Origin: Mytilus trossulus
Taxonomy: Eukaryota > Mollusca > Bivalvia > Mytilida > Mytilidae
Length of the DNA: 64,000 nt
Direction of reading: 5' to 3'
Assembly: GCF_036588685.1 (NCBI RefSeq)
Contig: NC_086374.1
Coordinates: 72,290,457-72,354,456, forward strand
Both the position numbers and the translations under genes were made by a program. Position 1 is the stretch's first letter; every line of letters begins with the position of its first letter. The notes under the pieces were generated by a model that had not been told where the DNA came from, ran no database searches, and saw only the letters and a program-made list of their open reading frames with translations. Below, in pieces: positions 26,601 through 41,600 of the stretch.

Positions 26601-29600
26601 CGGCTACGTAAATTTTACGGACGCCATCACGCGATGGTTGACCGTTATGGAACAACCGTTTCACAGATGATATCGGATATGTTTAAGACGTCGTAGCTAC
26701 AATCCCCTTCCCTTTTCACGAATGTGACCTACCGAATTAGAATATTTACCGGGTTTGTAATAACATGAGCAACACTACGGGTGCCACCTGTGGAGCAGGA
26801 TCTTTTTTCCCTTTTAGTTCACCTGAGATTACCGCAGGTTCAATCCACAATTTTCTGCATAAAAAAATGTCTGTAACGAGTCAGGAATTTGACAGTTGTT
26901 TTCCTATTAGTATTTTTATATTGCCATTTATTTTTCAATTTTTAATTTTTCTCGGAGCTCAGTTTTTTTTGTGATTTAACTTTGAATGAATATGTCCCGA
27001 ACTAGTTTAAACTTTTACTTCAATCCTGTACTACCTTTATCTTCACGTTTGGGCTCACTTATAATTAAAGGCTGCCAATATTTAAGAAAAAAATCATGGC
27101 AGCCGTAGATTTGTTTTCATTTTACCATGGGTTGCGCATTTATATTCGATAATTTTACCCTGAGCGTTTTTTTTTAAATTTAATCATGGGTCGGGAATTT
27201 ATATTCGATTATTTTACCCTGAGCGTAAGCGAGGGGTAAAATTATCGAAAATAAGTGCCCAACCCATGGTTAAATGAAAACAAATCTACGGCTGTCATTA
27301 TTTATATTCCTATAGGACAAATTTTTGTTATTTTGTTAACCGTGATAACCTACAATACTGTTTTGGCTGTTCCGTTTTACCCAATTTTGATAATATAAAT
27401 AATATTATATAATTTAATAGAATGTTTAAATATCCGATAGTTTTATGATATGACAATTGATAACAACAATTGTTTAGCTGGGGAAAAAATTAGTTACTCA
27501 CCAAATATAACCATTATCGATATGGTGTTACTGATTGTTGTCCCAAATTGAGTAGTACCTTTACATGTGTATTTTCCTTCATCTGATTTGGAAACAGCAG
27601 TGATAGTCAAATGGGGCGAATCAAGTTTTCCGCCAATGAAGTGTTTATTGTTCAACGAAATTTCACAATCATCTTTAAACCAATTCATAGTTTGTATGCC
27701 TGATTCTAGAAGACAAACAATTGTGAATGTTTTTCCAAACAACACTGAAGCATCAGAATTAAGAGTTATCCGAGGTATTTCTATAATAAAGAGGTATCTA
27801 TTATTGAATTATGAATGGAACATGGTATTAGACTCTTGCTAACGTATATTATGTAAGAATAACATTTTTGAACATCGTACTACCTCTGAAATAATGGTTG
27901 CTCCTAGTTATATGTTTAAACTAAATTCAAGCACATTTTTAAGGCTATTTTTTGGTAATACAATGCATTGTTTTATGATTGTAAATTCACTATCAGTCTT
28001 ACTTCGGTCCAGTCGAGTAGGTTTTTACAAGCAGAACCAAATACTATAATAATTATGTATTGGCTTCTAAATCTACACAAAACACGTTACAAATATAGAT
28101 TGTTTAAATGAGGCCTTCGAAAATAGTGGAATTAATTACTTTTAGAGTGTCAAGAACTCGTTGGAAGTACTTGATAAATTACATGCTTATATTGGTGATT
28201 TTGAATCTGATCAAAGTTTTGATTTTTCTACCCTATATACCACATTGTCTCACATTTTCATTCAGAAAAAAATCACACACCTAGTTAAATGGGCGTTTAA
28301 AAGTCAGAATGTTCAAACTATTAATGAAAAATATATCTGTACAAGATATAAATCATATATCTAAATTTAAATTGTATCATGAACCTTATAATAAGTAAAC
28401 CTTTGCTAAAAATTTCGGAATTGTCACGAAATTTCTTTGAGATGGTCTCATGCTAATCATCTAATTGAAAATCATTTACAAGACAAACAGATAATTTATT
28501 TGAACGATTAATCGATAGGAACTAGACCGTTGGTTTTCCCGTTTGAATGGTTTTACACTAGTAATTTTGGGGCCCTTTATAGCTTGTTGTTCGGTGTGAG
28601 CCAAGGCTCCGTGTTGAAGGCCGTACTTTAACCTTTAATGGTTTAATTTTTAAATTGTTATTTGGATGGAGAGTTGTCTCATTGGCACTCACACCACATC
28701 TTCCTATATCTATTAAGGGTGGTGCTTAATTTGTTTCTAATTACACTTTGTATATTATCAAAGTAAAAATGAACTCAATTAATTATTTGTCCTATGTCTG
28801 CTATACTTTCAAACTTTGCATATTGAATTTTGCAGAAAATATTCCAGGCGTTTAAAATCTCATCAAAGACGTTAGTTATAGTCAAACTTTAACTTTATGC
28901 TATCTTCAAATTCTTTAACCAATTTAAGGTAGATTATAAGTATATACTTTTTAAGACAGATTTTTTTTATAATTTGCTAAAATGAAGGTTTTACTATGCT
29001 TTTTTCAAAAGTATAATAAAAAGAATGGGTCACTATGCTATTTTTCAAGCTATGAGTCGCTAAAAATTGCCTAAATTTGGTTAGATTGTTTATGAAAAAA
29101 AACACAATTGTGTGTAAAAAGACAAATCTATGAGATAGAATATTAAAATAAATTAAGAGAAGATAGGTTTAATTACATGTTTCAAAAAAAAAAAAAAAAT
29201 GGTGGCACCGAAATTGTTTTCTAACTACAAGTATATATAAAAAAATCCTTGTAAGTCTAGTATAAATTTACAGAGTTATCTCCCCTTAAATTACTTATTT
29301 GTGAAAATGATTAAGAAAAAAAAGGAAAAGGATATTTGTTTAAATATTTCTGATAATACAATAAATCACAAAGTTTTCCTTATATAATAAATAAACTCAT
29401 CATAGATTCCAGGACTAAATTAAGAATATACGCCAAACGCGCGTTTCGTCTACAAAAGAATTATCAGTGACGCTCGAATCCAAAAAAGTTAAAAATGCCA
29501 AACAAAGTACGAAGTTGAAGAGCATTGGGAACCAAAATTCCTAAATGTTATGCCAAATACAGCTAAGGTAATCTATGCCTGAGGTAGAAAAGTCTTAGTA

Positions 29601-32600
29601 TTTCAAAAAATTCCTAAACAGTCTAACCATTAGATTGCAAATATGTCTAAAGATTTTTAGATTTTGGTGAAAAACTAGACTGATTTGGTACTGCTATTGT
29701 GAAATCTTAGATGGTGGTATACCAATATCTACCTTAAGCATCACTGAAGCACATTCCATCATAGCAAATAAACTTTAAGCAATCAAGAATTGACAAACTA
29801 ACAAACAGATATCAATGCACACCGAAGTTATACATAACAATTACCTCCTTCAACTGTCACTTTCTCACTCCAGCATTCCCCAAAGTTGTTGTGCGCATTC
29901 AAGATATATGAACCTGTATCATTTCCGTCGACATTTGTTATGGTAAGTGACGGCACTTTGACTGTACCTCCTGAATACTTTAACGATTCTTTTATAATAT
30001 GTTTCTCTCCATCGACCAATCTATACCATTGTATTTCGGGTTTAGGATTTCCCGCAATGTGACATCTTAATGTGACGAAACCAGCCGCTTTAACCGTATA
30101 GTTTAATGATGGAAGCGATATTACTGGCATATCTAAGAAAAACACAGAAGAGTGTTGAAGATTCTTTTAGAAAAATAATATTTCAAAATCATATATGCAT
30201 CCTTATCAATAACTGAGATGAACAGTTTATGGACAAACGCGAATCGGATTATTAAGGTATCTTAAATTTATGTGGTTTTCGAATACTTTTAAACTATGTT
30301 TTTTACAAACCATAGTATGGTAAGTAGCTCAGCTATGCCTATTTCATAATTGGTACAATATACTGTCTAATAAGGTATAAGCGGAAATTTTAACGTATTA
30401 AACTGTTTCAACCCAACCAGATTGTTTTCATGTATTCAGCGAACCGATTGAAATTTAAATCTTCACAAATAAGGATCTAGCAGCGTACCATTCTACTTGC
30501 AAAGCAAAATATGTGTTGATCTTTGGTTTTCAATTGTATATTTGTCACTTTGTATGAAACAAATGTGAATTTGGAAGATTTTTTTCTAATTGATAGACTG
30601 AAAACAGAAAGACAGGCTGGCATAGTGAGTCCCATATACCTTAAGTAGTTCATCAGAGGACGTCACAAAATATGCTGATTTTGTATGATACGTAAATAAA
30701 ACCCTACAAGTATCATAACATGTTCTATCATTTAATAAAGAAATGCGGTTGCTTATTTGATTCTTCTTGTCGAAGAGATTCACTGAGAACAAATTTCACA
30801 AACGTTGAAGTGTCAATTCTGGGTCAATCTCGAAGGATACCATTTGCGTAGAAATTAATGCATAGATCATTGTTATCTTAATGATTTTTGAAAATTAAGA
30901 TACATAATTATACTGACGTTGCAACGTTATCAGAAAAACTGAGAGTAGACAAATTTCTTGTTCAGTATAATCCAAATAGTTGTATGTGCTCTCAATCGTC
31001 AGACATATCAGGTTTTCAAAATGTATTGGCAGTGAACGAACATAATTTTTATGACTGTTATTCTTGAATCACTTTCCATGCGTAGGGAATTGTTCCTTTT
31101 TATGCATGCGAACAAAACGTTAGAGTCTTGCACATAATCTTCAACTGTGACAATATACCGGTAAGACCTGAGAAATTTACATCTACTGGTGAATTAATAT
31201 TAGATATAAAGCTAAGTATAATCAAGTCACATACCTCCTATTTTAATAATAGCATCATCACTAGATACTGTTCCAGCGTCATTAGATACTTCACATACGT
31301 ATGTTCCTTCATGATGTTTGCTGAAGTTGTTGAGTGTTAACGATGGATCTTCGATCGAACCTCCACTGAACAACGCCGATGTAGGCATAATTCGTTTACC
31401 ATCTTTACACCACTGTATAGATGTGATTTGAATTTTCGAAGTAACAAAACAGTCAATCATTGATTTGTTTCCCCGTAATACAGTGGACTTGTATGATAGA
31501 TGGATCGTAGGTTTGCCTGAGGTATACAAATCAAATTTATTTAATTGAAAAACAACAGAAAATAATCAAATCTCACTAAATGCATACTGTACTAATACTG
31601 CATGTATAAGAATTCATCTCAAAGATGAAACATATCTGATTGATTAGTGATTGACCATGCTAGTATTGGTGATGTCCTTTTAGATCATTTAGGCATTTCT
31701 GCTCATGAAAGTTTTCGTTCCTGGATCGCACCACGTGTTTTCAATTTGAAACTTATAACATTCGCTCGTAACTGTGATGTAATTTTTCTACTAAAGAATC
31801 AGTGAAATAACCGATGGACCATCATTATCTGCCTAGGAGAAATTCAATACTGCCATGCCTGAAACCATACGGTTTGTTAGCAATACAGTGTTTTAAATTC
31901 CTAAAGCAAATATGTACTGAGACCGTTTTTCATGTTCTGTTTCCCCTTGTGGTGTAATTTATTTGTCCAACCGTTTCAAATTAAGTGACCTTGATGAGAA
32001 TAATGCTACTAAGAAACAATAATTATCACACCAAAATAGGGTTGTGAATAGAATAGCAATATTTTAAATTACCTGCCACATCTAAATGTACAACTTTACT
32101 CTGACCTGTTCCAGCAATGTTTGTAGCTTCGCATCTATAGGAAGCGTTATCTCGAACGTTAACATTACGTATTATAAGAGACGGTGTTTGAATGATACCG
32201 CCACCATACTTGGAACTGTTCAATGCCAGTTGTAATTTTTCTTCATCTTTGAACCAATTCAACTCAGAAACTGATTCTTGAGATGAAACAGTACAACCAA
32301 TTGTTGTGGTCCTTCCCGTCAAGACTAGAGCAGCCCCGTCGATTCGCACTGTTGGTTTATCTAAAATCAAATTATCGTCAATTAGTTTGATAAAAATTTA
32401 ACAATGATGGAGAACAATTCAAACAACATCTCACTAATTATTATTCGTTTAAAACTTGATTAAGGCCTAATATAAACTGTTATTGGTTAAATTATGCCGT
32501 AGCTAAACGAATTAATAATAATATATAAGACACACATGTGGACCTCTTCACACGATAGTTTTCTTTTTAAATAGTTCCCTTACTAAAATATTGAAATGCT

Positions 32601-35600
32601 ATGATAGATTTTGTAGATCATTGCTTGCATTCTTTCATTCATTGTTTTTATCATCGTGTCACAATGCTGTATTTCGCATATATTAAAAAAAACCCGTTTA
32701 AAATGAACAACGTTTTTCAAAGTTCGTAAATTCATTTATATATTTGATGAATAACAGTGTTTGTAGAATAGAGTCAACGTTTTTAAAAGACATACGGTAA
32801 AGAATATAACTCGTTCTCTCGTGTTTTTTTAAAATGTTAATGTTTTTTCTCGTGTTTACTTTACTTTACCAGGCTAGAGGAGAATTGTACCTCCGCAAAC
32901 ATATCAAATCCGTAAAGATATTAGATTCGCAAACATATTAAATCGGGGGATTGAAGCGTTGCTGTCGTCAATACGCCATTTGTTATTGTGTTATTGTTCG
33001 ATGATAACTTTTGATTCTTGTCTTGCCAATGTTCTTTATCTGTATAGTGTTTTGAGTTTCATTGATACATATGACGTTGATCTGTACTTATACATCTCGG
33101 CATTGTGTTATTTTGCTATGCTGAATTTTGATCGATATTCTTGTCTTTATTTTATTTTATTTTATTTTTATTTTTACTAATGCGCTTTGTCGATATTCCT
33201 TTTTGTGCTTCTTTATTACACATTTGTTTGAATTGATGGCGATTAAGATTATAAAACAATGTAGACCCCTGTACCCCTATTTTTGTCCTATTATGTATGT
33301 TTGTTTTGTTCACACATTATTGTCAGTATAATATAATTTGATGCGACTGTCATATACAAGTGAGAGGATAAACTAACTATAAAACCAGATTCAATCCAAC
33401 GTCATAGAAATATGCCTGTACCAAGTCAGTTATATGACAGTTGTTATCCGTTCTTTTGCTGTGGTTGAGCTTTTGATTTTGCCGTTTGATTAGGTACTTT
33501 CTTTCTTAGATTTTACTCGGAGGTCAATATTTTGGGTATTTTACTTTTTATAAGGTCGCAAATGCAGTTTTGGCAAGCTAGTAAACCGAATATTTGAGAC
33601 GTCAAATCGTAAACATTTTTACATAAATATGTAAATATGTAATAATTTAAGATAAAAATTCTAGCAAACCTTCAGTTATTGATTTGAAGCATATGTTGTG
33701 TACAAGTTATCATTTTGTACAAATTATAATTTGTACACAAATATTGTACAAATTATAATTTGTATTTTGACTTTGTACAAATTGTAATTTGTACAAAAAG
33801 TGCTTGTACAAATTACAATTTGTACAAAATTGGACAAAAAATCACTTATAACTTGTACAATAATTTATCATATGGATTTTGGAGAAACAGCATTGATACA
33901 CATTATTGAATTGCTATCAAATGACAACACATTACACCTAGGTTTAAAAATTCAAAAGTCAGTACTTTATCATTTGTTTGAGCAGGTGATCTAGTGATTT
34001 ATGGAATCTTATTTTGCAAACCATCATTTCACTCTCAATTCGATGACGACCTGTTTTCCCTTTAGCTGCTTCACATATATAGAGCAAACGTTGAAGCTCA
34101 GGAACCGTTGCTGTGAATGAACATGTGTATTTGTTTATTGAAAAAATAATATTTTATGAAAATAAACCATTGCAAAGAGCGTACACCTGCTGGAACCTCT
34201 GGCTCCAAATAATAGACTGATTTTATAAGTTAACTTTCACGTAATGATTTAAAATAACTACCCAATCCATGCACCTCAGGTTGAGATTTTCTGCCCTTTT
34301 TTTAAATTGTTATTTTTTATATTAAACGTTTATGAAGGATTTAAAATATCAACTTTATGTGCTTGTCTCGATTTTGCTGATGTACTATGAACTTACTTAC
34401 TTACTTTTATTATTATATATGTAGTTTTGAATTAAAAAAAACCCTCAAAAATAACGATAAGTACTATTCAAGCACTACTTTCAAATGATATTTTTTTAAG
34501 GATAAAGTAGGTATAAACAATTTGAAAAAAATCCTTTTTGTTTACTTTTTTTTCTCTCAAAAATTTCGAAGATCTAACTGCCTTTTATATTTGTGTAAAA
34601 ACGGTGTATTTTGTTAATAAGGTTTGGTGTGTAGTCAGTTAACTACAATTATATTTTGTGAATCAGTGCATTTTTCACCAAAATTCATATTTGAAACTGT
34701 TGTACAAGTTATAAGTGAATTTTGGTCAAATTTTGTACAAATTACAATTTGAACAAGCACGTTTTGTACAAATTATAATTTGTACAAAGTCAAAATAAAA
34801 ATTATAATTTGTACAATATTATTGTACAAATTATAATTTGTACAAAATGATAACTTGTACACAACACATATATAACGTCATACAAGCGAAAACGGTAGAA
34901 CCGAAAGTTATTTTATTCTTTTACTATTCAGATTTTAAACAAAATATATTTGAATCTGCGTTTGTAAGATTGGTTGTGTTTTATTTTCAATTTCATAGTA
35001 TACATTATACATTTGTTGATTCCATGAGTTCAAAGTGACTTCCGAATATACGTTAATTGATTGTGTAGATTAAACGGTACATTTAGCCAACTAATAGAGT
35101 TGTTAAATAAAGATTGTATTTGAACATGTTTGTTGACCATTGTAAACATGTATTGTGTTTTTAAGAAATAGTCCCATACTTATAATATTCAAAGTAACTG
35201 AGTTACTGGTTCCTGTTCCAGCTAAGTTTGTCACCTCACATGTGTAAACTGCTTTATCAGTATCATCAACATTATGTATTGTCAATGCTGGTTTGTGATT
35301 TGTACCACCATTATATTTGGTATTATTAATGGTCATTGTAATTGCATCTCCATTTTTGAGCCATGTCAATGAGGTAAAATCTGGTACTGATGTTATCTCG
35401 CAGTGAAGAATAACTGTTGTTCCCCGTATGACTTTCCCCTCGACGTTCACAGTTGCCGTTGGAATGCCTAAAACATGTGATACAGCATAATTTATTGTAT
35501 TTAGAAATGTTTGCCATCTATTTTAATCTGGGAATTCAGGCAACTTGCTATCTACCTTTCTCACCTTCGATGTTTACGACCTAAAATCAATTTGAAATCG

Positions 35601-38600
35601 AAATTGTCGACATAAGATAGATATTCAATTACACTTATTTCATATCTGAAGATATAAGAATCACATATATCCGTTTATCACGTTACAATTAATTCCTACA
35701 TAGCTCCTGACTAAGTATGAAGTCTTTCTGTTCAGAAATTATCGTTGTCATCAAAATACCTTTTGTGCAAACTACTGGAATGAAGATTTATGGTGAAACT
35801 GGTATTGTTACAATGTATTCCTTAAGACGATCGAATTTTACAGTGTGGTTAAATGTACATTATGTATTTTATTGTCGGTTGTAAGCAACCGAACGTTGGT
35901 ATTAACATAATATACAAAAAATAAGCTCTTCTATTGTACATTACCTCCAAGTATTTCCAAATATATATCTTCACTATTGACAGATCCTGCAGCATTTACA
36001 ACTTGACACCTATAATACCCTTCATCTGTCTTTTGTACACACTTTATTGTTAAGGAAGGATTCTCCACATTTCCTTTGTTGTATTTCTCAGAATTTGATA
36101 CAGCTTTTGTATACTCCTCTTCTTTATTCTGTTTCCATCTCCATATCAAATGATCATGTCTGTATTTATCATCAATATTGACTTTAATGACACATGTCTG
36201 ACCAACAATAGCAGAATATTTCAACTTTGAGGACACGACTTGCTTGCCTTCAAAATAGAGTAAAGAAATATTTCCGCCCTGAATTACAGTCAATTATATA
36301 CACCGATATATGTCTATCAAATCTGTGTGGTTGTTTCTATTATGTGATAAATATTCATTAATTTAACCATCTTTCACCAAATTATATTCGTCTTACTCAA
36401 TTAGATGTTTGCCAATGTGTCGACAGATTATTAGTCTTTGAACTCTTTGATGCGCGATTCTGTCTGTCGTTGGAATTTTGTTCTATTACAGATTTGATAA
36501 AAAAAAACAACATAAAGGCATTTCCCATTTCTTTGTTAAACAAAACTGTCTCATTTTTAGGACAAGACGTCTATTTAATTTACGGAAATTAACTGTTTTC
36601 CAAGATAATATTCAATAATAGACGAAGCTGTGATTTACATGAAACATGTTGGTAAAGTTGACCATGTAATATTTAAATGTGACATACCATCAACCATGAG
36701 ACCGGAAACTCCACATTGCATAGGTGAAACATCATCAAAGTGACCGATAGGGCCGGTTGTCTCCCCTGGACCATCAACTACATTTGATGATAGATTATCT
36801 AGGGAAATAAAATATTAACCTTTATATAACGCATTGTCATTCAGTTACATTATTGTAAATGTTCAACAACAAACATTTTTAAATTAGGAACCTCGGTGTC
36901 CTAGAGATATAGTTTGTTTACTTAAGTGACAATCAGCTCACATTTTCGCTCGGTCGATTTGCGTTTCACTCTGATCTTAATTGAAAACGATTGTATAATT
37001 TACCACAGAAGTTTGATGATCCTTTCTTTGTAGGCATGGTCGCTGGAAGTGGGTCTCATCAGATACATCAGCTTCCTTTGTCAATCAAAATTGGAAGCCA
37101 TAAGCTTGTATTACTTTTTAAAGGTTATCTCATATATTACATTTATTTTGTTTGTGTTTATTCAACTCAATCTTTAGTTTTATGAACCATTATTTTTTTC
37201 CGTAATATTTACGCAATGACTTAGGTATTTTTTTCTTGAAAGGACGTTTTGTTTTATTGTTACCTTGAAAATAACCCTATTTTTATAGTTCTACACTCAA
37301 GACAATCGGGTTACATGACGAGTTATGTTTAACTTATAACTTGGCATTAAATTTTGATCTAAAGTCTTGGTAATACATGTGTGAATCATATTTGTCATTT
37401 GGTCAATTGGGGTAGTATCTGTCTTATCAACCATACTTTTTTATGAGCCAATCCAGAGTTAATAGAAAAAAAAGTAGCCTAAAGGTTAGTACACCAGACA
37501 CAAATTTTGGGATATATGCTTATACCAATAAAGACAAAACTATTACATTTACAAAATATTGACATGTGGAGCAGGATCTGCTTACCCTTTCGGAGCACCT
37601 GAGATCACCCCTAGTTTTTGGTGGGTTGCGTGTTGTTTATTCTTTGGTTTTCTATGTTGTGTCATGTGTACTATTGTTTGTCTGTTTGTCTTTTTTCATT
37701 TTTAGCCATGGCGTTGTCAGTTTGTTTTAGATTTATGAGTTTGACTGTCCCTTTGGTATCCTTCGTCCCTCTTTTACAAAAACCATTAGCACTGAAAACC
37801 AAAAAAATGCTCTCAATTTGGCATAGAATATAGAACGGAAATGGGGAATGTATCAAAGAGACAACAACCCAACAAAAGGATAAAGACAGCCGAAAGCCAC
37901 CAATTGGTATTTAACACTTGGAGAAAAATTCCGCAGCCGGAGGCTGACTTCAATTGGCCCCTTACCGAATTTTGTTCTAGATAAGTGCTAATGGACGTCA
38001 TACTTAACTCCAAAAGATATAAATGAATTAAAATTAAAAAAACCCACATATATACTAACAAAAACAAGTCATTATATGCCTGGAGCTACTAAAGCTATAA
38101 GAGTTTCGAATTATTTAAATATTTCAACGTTAGGTAATTTAAAAAAAACAACATCAATGATATTTTAATTTGTGTCACGGATTCTAACTATTAGATAGTG
38201 ATGGCTAAATACACTAACAGTATTTCACCTTTTTAAACTAAGAAGTTTAAACGGAGTTTAATAAGGTAACTATATAACTATTACTTGCAAAATCTTGACT
38301 TTGGTTTTCTTTTGAATCTTGCTTAGTCAGCTCTCTGTCACAACCATTTGCTGTCTTTGTCTCTGAAAGAGCATGGACAAGTTATTTAGATGTTATTAAA
38401 AAAAGCTTTGCTTTTATTTCAATCAAACCAACAACGATAACAGGTATGTGAGGATATTAACAATAAGTAAAAACATTCTGTACTCAAAACACTTTTCAAC
38501 AAAATATTTCCAACAAAATTGCCTGTACCAGGTCAGGAATATGACAGTTGTTTTCCATTCATTTAAGTTTTTGATTTTGCCATTTTATTAGTGACTTTTC

Positions 38601-41600
38601 ATTTAAAATTTTCCTCGAAGTTTGTTATTTTTTGTTATTTTACTTTTTTAACATAGTAACATGTGGCATTACAATATGTCGTCATTGTCATTATATAAAA
38701 TCTAAGATATATATAAAAAAAAAGTTTTAAAAAGCAGGATCAACGTATAGTCATAAGCATTAAAAATACTGGATTTGTTTTTAAATGCTTGTTAAAAGGA
38801 TGGCGTCTACAATAAGCCGCACAAGTTGAACTTTCTAAATAAACCAGGATTAAAATTTTGTAATTGCGCCTGACGTTAAAAGACCCATCAGCAACACTAG
38901 AATACCAAAAAACAGGAAAAAAGTTATATGCATTCTGAAGTATAAATCCTGGATTTTAATTTGTTGGAATGATTACCTCCTTCAGCTTTCGTCACTACAT
39001 TTCTATCCCCCATTACCACTGTTGCAGCTTGAATAATAGTATGACCCTCATTCGTGTTTGGCTTAACTGAAGAAATAATGAAGCATTATGAATAAAAAAA
39101 CAAGATACTTTTTTTGATTATTTACAACAAATGCTTATAAATTAAAAATCTATCAAAAGACAACCAATCAATCACTAAATTAAACAAAATCCAGATAAAG
39201 CATATGCATCGCAATTTGGTATGAACTTCAATTTAGAAGTATAGAACGCGTTTATTTTGCTTATTACAATTAGTTTCATTTATAGTAGAATAGACGCTTA
39301 TTAATTTCTGTGTCATTTGGTCTCTTGTGGAGAATTTTCTCATTGGCAAGTATACCACATCTTCTATTGTTATATCTTTAAGAAATGCATGGCGTGATAT
39401 ACACTGAACAATTTGAATTTAAAATTCGAATCCAGAATTACCTTTATAGTGATCTTGTTTTATTTTTTTGTTTTTGTTTTAATGGGTTCTTCCCCTCATC
39501 TGCTTTTTTTGTTTGAACTGGTGCGGGAGGGTTAAATACACCTAGCTACACATTATTGTTTACAAAATAACTTTTTAAAGAATTCTGCCTGCGTATACTG
39601 TTGGACGCCATGCTCGCGTATCGTCTACAAAATCCTCACCAGTGACATTAGAATTAAATATAAAGGTCGATTCAAGTATGAAGTAGGGCGCATTAAATAC
39701 CTAAAAATTCCCGGTTTTGTCAAATACTGGTTTGGTAATCAGTTCCAGGGGTTAAACTCTTTTAACAAATCCGCACAAGTTTTTGTTAACGGTTAATTTA
39801 TAAATATGACAGTATTAACACAGATGGGCTTGATTATACCATATATAATTGTAAACTGTCGTTGCTGAACAATATATAAGTACCAAATTGTAATGAAGAT
39901 AAGTCCTATAAAACTAATTTATAATCCACTTTAGCAAAGTAATGTAACATGTCAGGGCTAACTCTGCAGTATAACATTGAAAACAAATAAAAACATAGAA
40001 ATACAGAATGGCTGTTCCATTGTTCCACCCAATAGCCTGTTGTTATGTTATGCATATCGTGAATTTAATATTAATTATTTCGATTAGAAAGTTTTGGAAA
40101 AAAGCAGTTCTCCATTGACGCGATTGGATCATTTAATATCTCAGTACTGATTGTAGACTTCAGTAAAATTCAATAAGCAGACATAAAAAAAGAAATACAA
40201 AATACCCATAGATACTAGTACCGTAATTTTGTCAATCATGTGTCAAAAACTAAGTAGTGTTTGAAACGACACAATTCCACAGCGTTAACGAAATTGGAGA
40301 ACATTTGGAGCTAAAACTTACCAAAACTTTCTGAGAAATGCCATACATGAGGATAAAAAACCTTTTTGTCTGACGATTTCAACATTGTTAAAATGAAAAA
40401 TGTATAGAAAAATCTCCACGACGATATTTCATGTAAGTAAATTTTGTAAATTATTAGCAGTATGCGGGTGACTAAGCTGTGTATATGCTGGCGTAATTCA
40501 ATTAAGCATGATATCGTGTAATCAAAACCATGTATGTACGAAACTGTAGCTTAACAATAAATCACTGAACATATGCATAATGTTTAGTAGATGTTGTTTG
40601 TTTGTTTGGTTCGTAAGAGTGACTTGTTACCCGTTTTCATAGTTTTTTTCCGTTTAAATGGATTTACACTAGTCCTTTTTTGGGCCATTTATAGATGTTG
40701 TTGGTTGTTACCCAATGTCCCGTGTTGTACTTTGACCCTAATGGTTTACTTTTACACATTATGACTTGGATGGAGAGTGCGTCTTATTGGCACTCATACC
40801 TCATCTTAATTAATATATGATACCTGTAATGCTAAAATCCCTAGAGGTCAGCTGAGTCTGTAACTGGTCCATGTCGTCATCATGGATATCATGTGCTGCA
40901 AATAAATATAAGGTTCCATATGCAGATTCATTTTTTAAGGCGTTTAAAATTAAATGATTGTCGTTTTATGTACACAGCTGCTACTCTAGATTTATATCAA
41001 CATTGGTTTAATATTTCTAGACTATTTTTATAATTCGTTTACTAGTCTAGTGTTTCTAGTTTTTTTTATCAATTGGTTGAAAGAAAGGCAGTACGTATAA
41101 CATGGAATTTAGGACGAACACATTTGAATGCAATTAAAATATGGACTACATACTTAATCGACAATTTTTTTTTAGTTTGAGTTCCTGAGAAACAATCTGC
41201 TTAAATATAAAAAAATATATATAACAAAAATACCGAACTCCGAGGAAAATTTGAAACAGGAAGTCAATAATCAAATGGCAAAACCAAAAGCTCAATACAT
41301 CAAACGAATGGATAACACCTGTCATAATGCTAAATTAGTACCGGCATTTTCTTATGAAAAAATAGGGTTGATATACCAGGTTTTTATATCTAGCTTGTAT
41401 TACAGACGCATAAAATTTCATGATATGGACAACGATCTGTGAACAATATAAAAGTCCCGCTGCAAATGTTTGCACCTGCCCTAAGTCAGGAATCTGATGT
41501 ACAGTAGTTGTCGTTTGTTTATGTAATATATACGTGTTTCTCGTTTCTCGTTCTTTTTTGTTTTTTTTTAATATAGATTAGACCGTTGGTTTTCCCGTTT

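Noticed and set aside
36248..36293. Extended N-terminus of the Ig1 open frame
   Set aside because: The frame is open by chance; using it would break the phase-1 rule, and a strong acceptor lies at 36248-36249.
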